The notes beneath the pieces were generated by a model. That model searched no databases and was not told where the DNA came from. It saw only the letters and a program-made list of their open reading frames with translations. The position numbers were made by a program, and so were the translations under genes. Below are positions 9,495-18,135 of a stretch of DNA of 49,427 bases, in pieces. How positions within the stretch are numbered: the stretch's first letter is position 1; each line of letters begins with the position of its first letter. Source of the stretch: Deltaproteobacteria bacterium (GTDB lineage Bacteria > Myxococcota_A > UBA9160 > UBA4427); the NCBI GenBank assembly GCA_002719955.1, contig PBFW01000002.1, positions 1-49,427 of the forward strand, written 5' to 3'.

Positions 9495-9509
9495 AGAGCG
9501 GGCATCGAG

Positions 9510-9734
9510 TCAAAAGAGGACCCGGGTCAGAAATCGGTGCGCGACGTAACCGAGCGGCAAGAGCGCGCAGCCAATCCCGCACGCGAACCAAAAACTGGTT
9601 CCAACCCTTTCGATGAAAAGAAATGGGAGAAAGAAACAAAGGCTCCCGGGAACGGCGATGAAAATACTCCGCGCCAGAAGAAACGAACTCTCCGCATCCC
9701 CGTGTTCGAGGTACGAAAGTGGCAAGACGAGCAT
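9510..9734 (-). CDS. Small two-helix membrane protein
   Basis: Unrecognised 74-residue protein with a hydrophobic start (MLVLPLSY), one long hydrophobic segment (about 24-42, FIAVPGSLCFFLPFLF) and a second (about 47-66). The ATG at 9732-9734 gives a compact product. The frame is open further upstream toward the dehalogenase stop, so a GTG or TTG start is possible. It lies between the haloalkane dehalogenase and the broken kinase in the same operon, with about 100 bp upstream spacing. No function can be proposed beyond an inner-membrane location. Confidence 0.5.
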   Translation of the reverse strand: MLVLPLSYLEHGDAESSFLLARSIFIAVPGSLCFFLPFLFIERVGTSFWFACGIGCALLPLGYVAHRFLTRVLF

Positions 9735-9834
9735 GGAGGCGACGCGGATCGGAGCGATCTGGGGTCGAGTCGTCGGAGCGCGAACGGTGCCAACGCGGCG
9801 GCGTCGCACCGATGTCTCAGCTCGCGGCGTTGTT

Positions 9835-10848
9835 TCAGCTTTCGGCGAGGAAGTCGGCGACGATCTTCGCGAGTTCGTCCCCGCGACCTTCCTGCAGGAA
9901 GTGGCCGCCACCCGAAATCTTGGGATGGGTACGGCCCACCGCCCCGGGAACACGCCCGATGAAGGCCTTCTCGCCACCGGCCGTAACCGGATCGTTGTCC
10001 GCGAAGGCGCAGAGAAAGGGCTTGTTCCAGCCTTCGAGGACCTTCCATGCGGCTTCGTTGGCGGCCGTCGATGGATCGCCGCGCAGCGTCGGGACCTGGC
10101 TCGGCATGGCGCGGCAGCCCATCTTGAAGGAAGGATCCGGGAAGGGCGCGTCGTAGGCCGCGACCTCTTCGGGCGTCAACTTGCGACCGTCGACCATCCC
10201 GCCAACGAAAAGGCCCACCGGAAGGTCCTCCGTCTCCCAGCACCACTTCTGCCAGTGAGCGAAGGCCATCTCGGGCGTCTTCGGATCCCCGGCCGCGATG
10301 GCTTGAAACATCTCCGCCATAGCCGGTGTGGGCTCGTTGTCGCGAAAGGCACGAACCCTTGCGATGCGTTCGTCCGACATCGAAGCGTCCGGAACGGGCA
10401 GGCCCGTGTTCGCAACGATAATGCGCGCGATTCGATCGGGGTTCTCGGCGACCAGACGAAGGCCGATCAAGCCACCCCAGTCTTGACCGACGAAGTTGAT
10501 GCCCCGGAAGTCGTTCTGAACGAGCCAGGCGGTCATCCAGTCGACCTGATGTTGGAAGCTGTAGTCCCCACGGCGAGAGGGTTTGTCGCTGCGTCCGTAA
10601 CCCGCGAGGTCGGGGGCGATCACGCGGAGCCCCCGCGACGTAAGCGCCTCGATCATATGTCGGTAGAGGTAACTCCAGCTCGGCTGTCCATGCATGCACA
10701 GGACGATCTCGCCATCACGAGGGCCCTCGTCTACGTGGTGGATCCGAAGCGTTCCGCCTTCGCCGTCGGGCACCTCTGTGTAGTGAGGCGGGTAGTTCCA
10801 GCCGGGAAGACTTTCGAAACGCGGGTCGGGGGTCCGTAGGCACTTCAT
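9835..10848 (-). CDS. Haloalkane dehalogenase (alpha/beta hydrolase)
   Basis: This 337-residue protein belongs to the haloalkane dehalogenase branch of alpha/beta hydrolases, which cleave carbon-halogen bonds to give an alcohol and halide. Visible landmarks are the oxyanion motif HGQPSWSYLYR (53-63) and the nucleophile elbow GQDWGG, with Asp123 as nucleophile and Trp124 as the halide-stabilising residue. The likely acid is in FADNDPV (Asp284 or Asp286) and the catalytic His316 is in GGGHFLQE. The layout resembles DhlA/HLD-I and DhmA proteins. Cytoplasmic, with no signal peptide. It follows the membrane protein gene by 3 bp, so the two are probably co-translated, and acyl-CoA genes precede them. 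Epoxide hydrolase activity is the main alternative, but the Asp-Trp pair favours dehalogenase. Confidence 0.85.
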   Translation of the reverse strand: MKCLRTPDPRFESLPGWNYPPHYTEVPDGEGGTLRIHHVDEGPRDGEIVLCMHGQPSWSYLYRHMIEALTSRGLRVIAPDLAGYGRSDKPSRRGDYSFQHQVDWMTAWLVQNDFRGINFVGQDWGGLIGLRLVAENPDRIARIIVANTGLPVPDASMSDERIARVRAFRDNEPTPAMAEMFQAIAAGDPKTPEMAFAHWQKWCWETEDLPVGLFVGGMVDGRKLTPEEVAAYDAPFPDPSFKMGCRAMPSQVPTLRGDPSTAANEAAWKVLEGWNKPFLCAFADNDPVTAGGEKAFIGRVPGAVGRTHPKISGGGHFLQEGRGDELAKIVADFLAES

Positions 10849-10851
10849 GCT

Positions 10852-11526
10852 TCAAGCTCCTTCGTTCGTGCCCTTGGTGGGACTGGTGGGTGCGAACTGC
10901 CCCCAGCACAGATCCAACAGTGCGGCACAACTGAGCAACATGAAGCCGAGCAGCGCTCGTGGGTCGCCGAGGTTGAGTTGTGTCTCGATCGGGTACGCGA
11001 TGGTCTTGTCGACTGCGGCGACCTTGAACTCGTGCCGACCCAGGGTTTCCGGGTTCGTCACGATTTCGAGAAAGGTGCGGCGGCTCCGGTAGCGGAACAT
11101 CGCCGCCATATCCCAGCGCTCGGCGGTCTCGAGCGCATCGACGCCCACGAGATCGATCGCGCGAAAGACCGCATCACCCATGATGGTCGGGTGGCATGCA
11201 CGCGAGAAAAGCTCTGCGTACATGTGTTCCATGTATCGATTCATGAGCTGCTGGGCAGATTCGCCCGGCTCAGCGCCTTCGACGTCCGGTGAGTCGTCCG
11301 CGTAGTCGATGACGTTCACCATCAAGAACTGCCGACCCGTGTCGCTTTCCATGAACCGGCGCATCCGATCACGTCGTGCTTCATCGAAGCCGAGAGCTTC
11401 GAAGCGTTCGAGATAGGTGTCGATCTCGTCTGCGCGAAGCGGTCCACCGAAGTCCGTGTACCAAGCGACGAAGAAGACGTAGACGAGCGCGGGAATCGCC
11501 CAGATCAGGTTGCGTCGACGACTCAT
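10852..11526 (-). CDS. Unknown membrane-anchored protein of the dehalogenase operon
   Basis: I do not recognise this 224-residue protein. It has an N-terminal transmembrane or signal-anchor segment (LIWAIPALVYVFFVAWY), a soluble helical middle with a conserved-looking GRQFLMVNVIDYAD segment and a His/Arg-rich centre (HMYAELFSRACHP), and a second hydrophobic helix near the C-terminus (ALLGFMLLSCAALLDL). It ends 3 bp before the haloalkane dehalogenase start, and starts 10 bp after the preceding gene. That tight spacing suggests it works with the dehalogenase, perhaps at the membrane, but no activity is visible. Confidence 0.7.
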   Translation of the reverse strand: MSRRRNLIWAIPALVYVFFVAWYTDFGGPLRADEIDTYLERFEALGFDEARRDRMRRFMESDTGRQFLMVNVIDYADDSPDVEGAEPGESAQQLMNRYMEHMYAELFSRACHPTIMGDAVFRAIDLVGVDALETAERWDMAAMFRYRSRRTFLEIVTNPETLGRHEFKVAAVDKTIAYPIETQLNLGDPRALLGFMLLSCAALLDLCWGQFAPTSPTKGTNEGA

Positions 11527-11536
11527 GGAAGGTTCG

Positions 11537-12171
11537 CTACTCCGACTTCTTGCTGAAAGTGTCGACGGGTCCCTGAAAGCTCGCCCCGCTGGCGAAGAGC
11601 CAGGCCTGCGGCGGGTTCGGCAAGTGGATCGTCGTCCGCGACTCGAGCCACTCGGTGCGCAGTTTCCACTTATCGGGCAACGCTAGATTGAAACTGGCCG
11701 GCTCGGGCCCCGCCCTCTGCAATACGCCCCCGCCTTCCGGCGAAGCCGCGATCACCTGGACGAAGTCGCGCCCCTCCGTATCCTCCATCACAAGCACCAT
11801 GTTTCCCCATCGAAGACGAGGGAGTGGTACTCGTCGACGCGTAAGAGCCTTGGATCGTCGCCCACCGGTGTTTCGGGCCCGCCCTTGGGTGAATTCGCGC
11901 ACTGAATGAAGCGATGACCATCGACCTCTCGCTCATTCAGCGGGTCATCTGTCTCCGCACCGGGAGAACGCCGAAAGTAGTGCGCGTGCATGACGCCTGT
12001 GCCGATCCCGACCTTCACGTGCTTGGCAGGCACTTCGAGTGCGGCGTACGCCTCGCTGCTGATCGGGCCCTGCGCTTGCCAGACCGTTGTGGTCTCGAGG
12101 TCGAGCACCTCGCAATGCGGTTCCTGACAATCGACCAATAGGTTGTTCGAGCCGGGGTCCGGGTCAGCCAT
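11537..12171 (-). pseudogene. Unknown protein interrupted by one frameshift
   Basis: Two overlapping frames form one logical protein of about 210 residues. The 5' part from ATG 12171 runs MADPDPGSNNLLVDCQE to DEYHSLVFDGE. The 3' part continues NMVLVMEDTEGRDFVQVIA to the stop at 11537. The switch is a single base within GATGGGGAAACATGG at about 11805-11815, beside a G run. It may be a true mutation or a sequencing indel. The family is not recognised and the protein looks soluble. The start overlaps the stop of the acyl-CoA dehydrogenase by 8 bp, so it belongs to that operon. Confidence 0.65.
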
Positions 12172-13393
12172 TCGAAAGCTCGCTCAATACCCTGCGAATG
12201 GTGAGCTTGCCGAGCTGGGACATGTGGACTTCATCGGGGCCGTCGGCGATGCGACAGAAGCGCGCGTGGTTGAAGACGTCCGGAAGTAATGTGTCCTGGC
12301 TGACCCCCATGCCACCGAAAACCTGAATCGCGCGACTAGCGACCTTTTCGGCCATGCGCGGACCAACGATCTTCACCATCGAGATATGCTCCTTCGCACC
12401 ATTCGGGCCTTCGCGATCCATCTTGTCGGCGGCTTCGAGCACGAGTAGACGACACTGCTCGATGTCGCAGCGTGAGCGAGCGATCTCGTGCTGAACGCTC
12501 GTCTTGGCATTGAGCGTCTCGCCAAAGGCCACGCGCTGGGTCGCCCGTTCGCACATCAGCTCGAGGCAGCGCTGCGCGAGCCCCACGAAGGTCATCGCGT
12601 ACTGGAAGCGTCCGGGACCGAGACGTCCCTGAGCGATCTCGAAGCCGCAGCCTTCACCCTTGATCATGTTCTCCACCGGCACGCGAACGTCGCTAAAGCT
12701 GCTGTCGCCCTCACCTCCCGGTGAGTGATAGCCACCGAAGACCTTCAGCGCGCGCTCGACCTTGAAGCCGGGCGTGTCGGTCGGAACCAGGATCGTCGAG
12801 TGCTGGGTGTGGCGATCGTTTTCGGGGTTCGACTTCCCCATCACGAGCATGATCTTGCAATCGGGACTAACGACGCCCGTCGTCCACCACTTGCGCCCGT
12901 TCAACACGTACTCGTCACCGTCGCGCTTGATCTCGAGTTCCATGTTGGTCGCATCCGAAGACGCGACCTGGGGTTCGGTCATCGCGTAGGCCGAGCGGAT
13001 CTTGCCGTCGAGCAGCGGCCTCAGCCACTTCTCCTGCTGTTCTTTCGAGCCGTACTTCGCGAGCACTTCCATATTGCCGCGATCCGGCGCGTTGCAGTTG
13101 AAGATGGTCTGCGCCCAAGTGACGCGCGACATCGTTTCGAAGATGTGTGCGATCTCGACATTCGTGAGCCCGAGGCTCCACGGCTTGTACTCCTCCGGCA
13201 GAAAGAGGTTCCAGAGCCCCTGCTCGCGCGCTTTCGCCCTCAGATCACGAACGAAGGGTGGGGTCTTCCAGAGGTTGTTCTGGTCCGTGACGAACTCTTC
13301 GTACTCGTGCTCGCGAGGAAAGATGTGCTTGTCCATGAAAGCTTCGAGACGCGCACGAATCTCCACGACGCGCTCACTCGGATCGAATCCCAT
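12164..13393 (-). CDS. Acyl-CoA dehydrogenase
   Basis: This 409-residue flavoprotein is full length for the acyl-CoA dehydrogenase family, closest in layout to the ACAD10/11-type bacterial FadE proteins, and oxidises an acyl-CoA to the 2,3-enoyl-CoA. The middle domain has AYAMTEPQVASSDATN, the FAD/substrate-binding motif. The C-terminal domain shows AIQVFGGMGVSQDTLLPDVF and ends with the helix bearing LTIRRVLSEL. The ATG at 13393 has AAAGGAGG 7-12 bases upstream. A 10-residue longer start lacks one. It lies between the enoyl-CoA isomerase gene and the unknown gene at 11537 in one minus-strand operon, supporting a beta-oxidation role linked to the dehalogenase. Confidence 0.9.
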   Translation of the reverse strand: MGFDPSERVVEIRARLEAFMDKHIFPREHEYEEFVTDQNNLWKTPPFVRDLRAKAREQGLWNLFLPEEYKPWSLGLTNVEIAHIFETMSRVTWAQTIFNCNAPDRGNMEVLAKYGSKEQQEKWLRPLLDGKIRSAYAMTEPQVASSDATNMELEIKRDGDEYVLNGRKWWTTGVVSPDCKIMLVMGKSNPENDRHTQHSTILVPTDTPGFKVERALKVFGGYHSPGGEGDSSFSDVRVPVENMIKGEGCGFEIAQGRLGPGRFQYAMTFVGLAQRCLELMCERATQRVAFGETLNAKTSVQHEIARSRCDIEQCRLLVLEAADKMDREGPNGAKEHISMVKIVGPRMAEKVASRAIQVFGGMGVSQDTLLPDVFNHARFCRIADGPDEVHMSQLGKLTIRRVLSELSNG

Positions 13394-13507
13394 ACTCGAA
13401 CCTCCTTTTCGTTTGCGCACCACTCGCCAGGCTCGAACTTCCCGCGGCCGGGGCGTTTCTTCGAATCTTCACCGTCCAAGCCTACGCGGCTCCTGCCGCA
13501 CAGGCTT

Positions 13508-14174
13508 TTAGCCTTCGCCTTCGAAACCGGCTGCAACCTCGGCGTTGATCGTTTGTTTGAGCTTCCCGAAGACACCCCGCTCTTTGGTCACCAGATTGCT
13601 CGCGAGCTTCTTCGCTTCGGAGACGAGTTCCGTCTCCGAGACCATCGTGTCGGCGATTCCAGCCGCAACAGCCTCGTCGACCGGATCGCGGTGACCGCTG
13701 AGGGTCGCGTCGCGCGCGACCTGCGGCGTGGCCTTCGCTTTCAGGAGATTCGTCATCGGCGCACCGATGGGCACCCCGACGTCCACCTCGGAGATACAGA
13801 ACCATCCGCGGTCGGACCGCATGACGCGGTCGTCGCAAGCGAGGGCCAGGAAGACACCGGCCGCGAAAGCATGTCCATTCAACGCCGCGACGGTTGGAAC
13901 CGGGAGCAACATAGAGTCGCCGCATGATATCCATCATCGATTGGCCAAAGCGTCCGCGCGCTTCCCCTTCGAGCCCCATCACGACTTTGACGTTGAGACC
14001 GCTGCAGAAGAACTTCCCGTGGCCCGTCAGGACCATGCCGCAGGCCCCCTCGCAATTCGCCTCGACTGCCGCGAGGACTTCGAGCATCCGCTCCTGCCAT
14101 TCAGGGTAGACCGTGTTCGGTCCGTCGTTGAGCGCAACGACGTGAATCGCGCCGTCGCGTTCGAGATCGATCAT
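13508..14174 (-). pseudogene. Enoyl-CoA hydratase/isomerase (ECI type), one frameshift
   Basis: The N-terminal half from ATG 14174 (MIDLERDGAIHVVALNDG) includes the oxyanion segment TGHGKFFCSGLNVK. The C-terminal half, in another frame, carries LPVPTVAALNGHAFAAG, then RVMRSDRGWFCISEVDVGVP. The latter matches delta3-delta2-enoyl-CoA isomerases, where the Glu in the SEVD segment is the catalytic base. The frame change falls near 13910 (after MRRLY). There is no homopolymer there, so a real lesion is plausible, although a sequencing error is not excluded. It is the first gene of the operon and would move double bonds so that the following acyl-CoA dehydrogenase pathway can proceed. Confidence 0.8.
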
Positions 14175-14309
14175 TGCGAGGTCTCCGTCGGAGGGTCGAG
14201 ACATCCCGTTTCATCCAGAAACGGCCGTGTCTTCCTGGACATAGGGGAACCCGGGGCAGCCATCACCTGGAGGGGAGGTCGGAAGCATCGCATCCAAGCG
14301 CGCCCTTTT

Positions 14310-14345
14310 TAGGTTTACCAACCTAGGAATAGGAGATATAACCTA
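14310..14345. promoter_or_regulatory. Probable TetR operator between divergent operons
   Basis: The 215-bp gap between the isomerase operon and tetR contains a 16-bp perfect palindrome, TAGGTTTACCAACCTA (14310-14325), and a third AACCTA half-site at 14340-14345, one helical repeat pair further on. The site is AT-richer than its surroundings. Position and symmetry fit autoregulation by the adjacent TetR protein and control of the divergent beta-oxidation/dehalogenase operon. That is inference. Confidence 0.6.
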
Positions 14346-14391
14346 GAGCGTCAACTCCTCCATCGGGAGTGGCGTCGGAGACCCAGCGCGC

Positions 14392-15048
14392 ATGGCGGAT
14401 CGTACGTCGACACCGGAACGAATCCTGGAGGCGAGTCGAAGGCTCTTCAACGAGAAGGGCTACACCTCGACGACGCTGGTGGAGATCGCTGCGAGCGTCG
14501 GAATCGCCCAGGGCAACTTGACGTACCACTTCCCGAGCAAGCGCGACCTCGTGGTGGAACTCGAAAGGCGAATGCGCGAAAACGTGCGGTCGGAGCGGGG
14601 GCGCTCAGGGCGTGGCGCCGTCGCCGACAACTACGTCGAGCTCGTCCTGCTCTCGATGAACTACGCGTGGGAAAACCGCTTTCTGCTGCGCGACTACGCC
14701 CAGTTCGCGAACAACCCCGACGCGCTGCGGCTCGACCCCGACATGGCGGCCGATCTCGAAGAGCTCCACTCGCTACTGCGGCGCATGCAGAAGGACGGGT
14801 TGTTCCGACGCGACCTGGATGTCGATCTCCGCGTTCTCGCGCGTTCCCTCTGGATCGTCAGCCGCTACTGGATGGACCACCTCCGCGAACTGGAGGGCCT
14901 CGATCAAGTCACCTGGGCAGACCAGGAACGGGGTTTTGAGCACCACTTCGCCATACTCCTTCCCTATCTGACTGCGCCGGCGCGGCGCGACCTGCAATCT
15001 GCTGTGGATCGGGTCGCGAGCAAGCTGACCGTCGAAGAAGAATCGTAA
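14392..15048 (+). CDS. TetR-family transcriptional regulator
   Basis: This 218-residue protein has an N-terminal TetR helix-turn-helix at residues 8-58 (PERILEASRRLFNEKGY, TTLVEIAASVGIAQGNLTYH), where GNLTYHF is the recognition helix. A helical ligand and dimer domain follows, with WENRFLLRDYAQF. The C-terminal domain resembles regulators annotated for fatty-acid or xenobiotic pathways, but no ligand can be named. It is transcribed away from the enoyl-CoA isomerase operon, with a palindromic site in the shared gap. It is followed after 16 bp by the selenoprotein candidate, so it probably forms an operon with that gene and represses both directions. Confidence 0.88.
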   Translation: MADRTSTPERILEASRRLFNEKGYTSTTLVEIAASVGIAQGNLTYHFPSKRDLVVELERRMRENVRSERGRSGRGAVADNYVELVLLSMNYAWENRFLLRDYAQFANNPDALRLDPDMAADLEELHSLLRRMQKDGLFRRDLDVDLRVLARSLWIVSRYWMDHLRELEGLDQVTWADQERGFEHHFAILLPYLTAPARRDLQSAVDRVASKLTVEEES

Positions 15049-15064
15049 TAGGAAAGGAGCACCA

Positions 15065-15817
15065 ATGACTGATGTATTGCTCGGCTGGGCTTCACTGATC
15101 ATCGTCGTCGTTTCGCTGCGTTCTTGGATCGACAAGATCAAGCACGTGGGGATCCCGACGAACCGCAGCAGCTTCATTGCGGCCTGGTCGGCTGCCGCAG
15201 CGCTGGGTGTTGCCGCGCTCACAGGCGAACCCGGCTGGCTCGGCGGCGTGCCGGCGGGGCTGGGTGCATTTGCGTCTGGTTTCTTTCTATTGACCGTTGC
15301 GATCGGGGGCCAGAAGGTCGGTGACGAGGCCATCCGGCCAGGCGCCACGATTCCGGCGTTCACGGCGACCAACGAACATGGTGAAACGTTCGACTCAGCG
15401 AACCTGGCTGGACATCCCGTGCTCATCAAGTTCTTTCGCGGGCACTGGTGACCCTACTGTGTCGCCGAGTTGCGGCGATGGGAAGAGCTACGACCGGAGT
15501 TCGACGCCCGTGGCGTGCAGATCTTGACGATCAGCACCGACACGCCAGAGGAACTCGCCAAGGGACACCCCAAGCATCGCATTGGCGCCACGATGCTCTC
15601 GGATCGCGAACTCGACGTGACCGATCGCTTCGGCCTGCGCAACGCAGGCATTCACTCAGGGCCACCGCCGCCACTGGCCGCAAAGGCCCTCCCCGTGCCG
15701 ACTTCCTTGCTGGTCGACGCAAAGGGAACGGTGCTTTGGATGGACCAGTCGGAGAACTACCAGAGGCGATCGGATCCCGACCACGTGCTTGGTGCTCTGC
15801 GGGAGCACCTGGGCTGA
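15065..15817 (+). CDS. Membrane-anchored peroxiredoxin-like selenoprotein (UxxC site, UGA at 15449-15451)
   Basis: Read through one TGA, this is a 250-residue protein. Residues about 4-20, 37-55 and 64-82 are hydrophobic and likely membrane-spanning. A thioredoxin-fold AhpC/TSA-like domain follows from about residue 90: IPAFTATNEHGETFD, PVLIKFFRGHW, residue 129 = UGA, then PYCVAELRRWEEL, VQILTISTDTPEEL, and VPTSLLVDAKGTVLW. In related peroxiredoxin-like proteins the site reads W-C-P-Y-C, so UGA replaces the first Cys exactly, and Cys132 would be its partner. Frame and similarity continue unchanged for 121 codons after the UGA. SD GGAG lies 5-8 bases before ATG 15065. It follows tetR by 16 bp and precedes a GST-like gene. 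The likely role is thiol or peroxide reduction at the membrane. A nonsense-mutated Cys homologue is the alternative, but the SECIS-like hairpin argues against it. Confidence 0.85.
15460..15480 (+). promoter_or_regulatory. Putative bacterial SECIS hairpin
   Basis: Immediately 3' of the in-frame UGA, TCGCCG (15462-15467) pairs perfectly with CGGCGA (15473-15478) around the loop AGTTG. Two G-U pairs can extend the base to 15460 and 15480. Sixteen nucleotides separate the UGA from the loop, and the second loop base is G. As I recall the published bacterial SECIS model, this satisfies loop size, stem length, spacing and the early-loop G. Confidence 0.75.
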
Positions 15818-15997
15818 ACGGAAGCGCTGCATCACGATCGCGACGCTCGCTCGACGGTGCCCCGCTCGTCTGGGAATACGCCAAGTGCCGCGTCACGCGG
15901 AGGGAGCGCATTCGCACTTTGCGCCACGATCAGAAGGTTCCGAGACCGAGAGGTCGTCGGTATTCCTTCTTATAGTCGGTTGCCTGGAGAACAGCTC

Positions 15998-17152
15998 ATG
16001 GGAAACGAATCCCCCTATATCCTCTACGGGTCCCATGCGTCCTACGCCACGGCCGAAACGCGAAGCTATCTGCGCAAGAAGGGGATCCCCTTCGTCGAGC
16101 GCCTCCCGGCTTCGAAGCGGTTTCGAGAGTACGTCCGTCCGACCAGCGAGAACCACCGCATCCCGCAGCTCGAAGCACCGGACGGAACCGTCGTCCAAGA
16201 CACGAGAGCGATCTTCGACTTTCTCGAAGCGCGGTTCCCCGAGCCAGCCGCGTATCCACCGGGTCCGCGACAACAACTCATCGTGCGGCTCTTCGAGGTG
16301 TTGCTCGAAGCCGAACTCGGGCGTGTGGCCTGGCACTACCGCTGGAACTTCATGGAAGAAAACTACGGCTTCGTGAGCCGCGAGTTCGGGCGCTCGTTCA
16401 AGCCACAGGGAACGAACGAAGAGCTCGACCACTATGGCGCCGTCATCGCAGAACGGATGGAGGGCAAACGCGAGGGATTCGGCTACAGCCCTGCCCTTTG
16501 GCCCGTACTCGAGCAGCTCTACTTCGAAGCCCTCTACATTCTCGAGGGGCACTTCACGACACTGCCGTACCTGTTCGGTGGACTGCCGAGCATCGCCGAC
16601 CATGTGCTGATGGGTTCGCTCTTCGGTCACCTTGCACGAGACCCGGAACCCTCGCGACTCATGAAGGCGCGTGCGCCGCGGGTCTTCCGTTGGACCGAGC
16701 ACATGAACACGCCCGAAATCCAGTCACCCGAGTTCGCCGAAGTCGAGATGACCTATCTGTCTAACGACCAGATCCCTGAAACCGTTCTCTCTCTGCTGAG
16801 AATGTGTATCGGGGATACGGCGCCGGCCCTGCTCGAAACCGCCGCGCTCTACAACATCTGGGCGAAAGAGCACGCCGACCTTCCGCCGCAGTCGGTCGTT
16901 TCGCCGGAAGGCTTCGACGAAGCCACCCTTGGGAAGTTCCAGGCGAAGATCCGAGGCGTCCCGGTGCCAATGGCGGCGTCGACGTATCAACTCTGGGTGC
17001 TTCAGCGCGGTCTCGACTGGTTCGCCGCGCTGAGTGAAGCCGATCGTGAGGCGAGTAGAGCGTTGTTGAAGGCGTGCGGAGGCGACGGGCTGCTGGATAT
17101 CACGCTCGAGAGACCGCTGACTCGCGTCGGGAGTCGGATGGCGGTGGCTTGA
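15998..17152 (+). CDS. Glutathione S-transferase-like protein
   Basis: This 384-residue protein has an N-terminal thioredoxin-fold GST domain at residues 5-85: YILYGSHASYATAETRSYLR, then IPQLEAPDGTVVQDTRAIFD, with the conserved cis-Pro in IPQL and the QDT/AI gamma-glutamyl-binding turn. A long helical domain follows (LPYLFGGLPSIADHVLMGSL carries the N-capping-box-like SIADH). The remaining 130 residues extend beyond a normal 220-residue GST. The ATG at 15998 has GGAG 10-13 bases upstream, and the longer frame upstream is not GST-like. It is co-directional with tetR and the selenoprotein (180-bp gap), suggesting a thiol-based detoxification set. Substrate unknown. Confidence 0.8.
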   Translation: MGNESPYILYGSHASYATAETRSYLRKKGIPFVERLPASKRFREYVRPTSENHRIPQLEAPDGTVVQDTRAIFDFLEARFPEPAAYPPGPRQQLIVRLFEVLLEAELGRVAWHYRWNFMEENYGFVSREFGRSFKPQGTNEELDHYGAVIAERMEGKREGFGYSPALWPVLEQLYFEALYILEGHFTTLPYLFGGLPSIADHVLMGSLFGHLARDPEPSRLMKARAPRVFRWTEHMNTPEIQSPEFAEVEMTYLSNDQIPETVLSLLRMCIGDTAPALLETAALYNIWAKEHADLPPQSVVSPEGFDEATLGKFQAKIRGVPVPMAASTYQLWVLQRGLDWFAALSEADREASRALLKACGGDGLLDITLERPLTRVGSRMAVA

Positions 17153-17330
17153 GCACAGTCGCCGGCTCTCTGCCGGGCCTGCGACGCCACGAGCCGTGCG
17201 GGCGCCGAAGGTGACGCCCCCACCACGCTACGGCGTGTACCAGATCGGTGACGAGTAGGCGCTGTGATATTAGGAATTGAGCCGGGTGAGTTTCATTAGC
17301 TTAGTTTTTCCTTCAGCACCTCGTACGGTG

Positions 17331-18080
17331 CCTTTCCTTTATGCGCGCCGTGCGGTCGGACGTTAGCGTCGGCTCCTCGACCATCTGGAGCTCGAGCAAC
17401 TCCTCGCCGTCGTCGGCGGCTCGCTCGGCGGACTCCAAGTTCTGCCCTGGGCGACGGATCACCCGGATCGCATGCGAACCGCCGTCGTCGTCGCAGCAGC
17501 CCCGCACCTCAGCAGCCAAGGCGTCGCGTTCGACGTCATCGGACGGAACGCCATCCGTCACGACCCGCGCTTCGCCGATGGACAGTACTACGACGATGAA
17601 ACACCCGAGTCCGGGCTGGCCATCGCGCGCATGCTCGCGCACATCACTTGTCTCTCGGATGAATCGATGCGAACGAAGTTCGCTCCGGCTCGCCTGATGC
17701 CCGAGCGATCGGCACCGACTTCGAGAGCCTCTTCTCCGTCGGATCCGATCTCGCACATCAGGGCGACCGATTCGTCGAACGTTTCGATGCAAACAGCTAC
17801 ATCACGTGGTCGACGGCGATGGACCTCTTCGACCTGGGAGGAACGAACGACGAGCTGCGCAAGCCACTCGCGCCCTCGACCTGCCGCTGGCTCTTTCTGA
17901 TCTTCTCGACGGATTGGCTCTATCCCCCCGGCTGCATCCCGGCGCCTCGCTAAAGCGCTCGTCGCGCAGGGGCGCGTTGCCAGCCATGGTGAGATCGAGA
18001 GCGCCAGTGGTCACGACGCATTCCTCCTCGAAGATGGCATGCACGAAGGGGCCCCGATCATCGGCGCCTTCATCAACACG
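17331..18080 (+). pseudogene. metX: Decayed homoserine O-acetyltransferase (MetX-like)
   Basis: Three reading frames in sequence spell a MetX protein, which acylates homoserine for methionine synthesis. First comes RLLDHLELEQLLAVVGGSLG with nucleophile Ser in GGSLGG, and ARMLAHITCLSDESM. After a shift near 17690 comes AIGTDFESLFSVGSDLAHQG, RFVERFDANSYITWSTAMD, then STDWLYPP with the catalytic Asp. After another shift near 17945 comes SGHDAFLLEDG with the catalytic His. A TAG at the start of the readable part and a missing N-terminal third complete the damage. The multiple lesions in 750 bp indicate genuine decay. It sits just upstream of a metW remnant, the usual gene order. Confidence 0.75.
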
Positions 18081-18135
18081 AACGCGGGGCGCGCTCCCAG
18101 GCTCCGCGTCCCTGACGACCTCGCGACCGGCGAGC

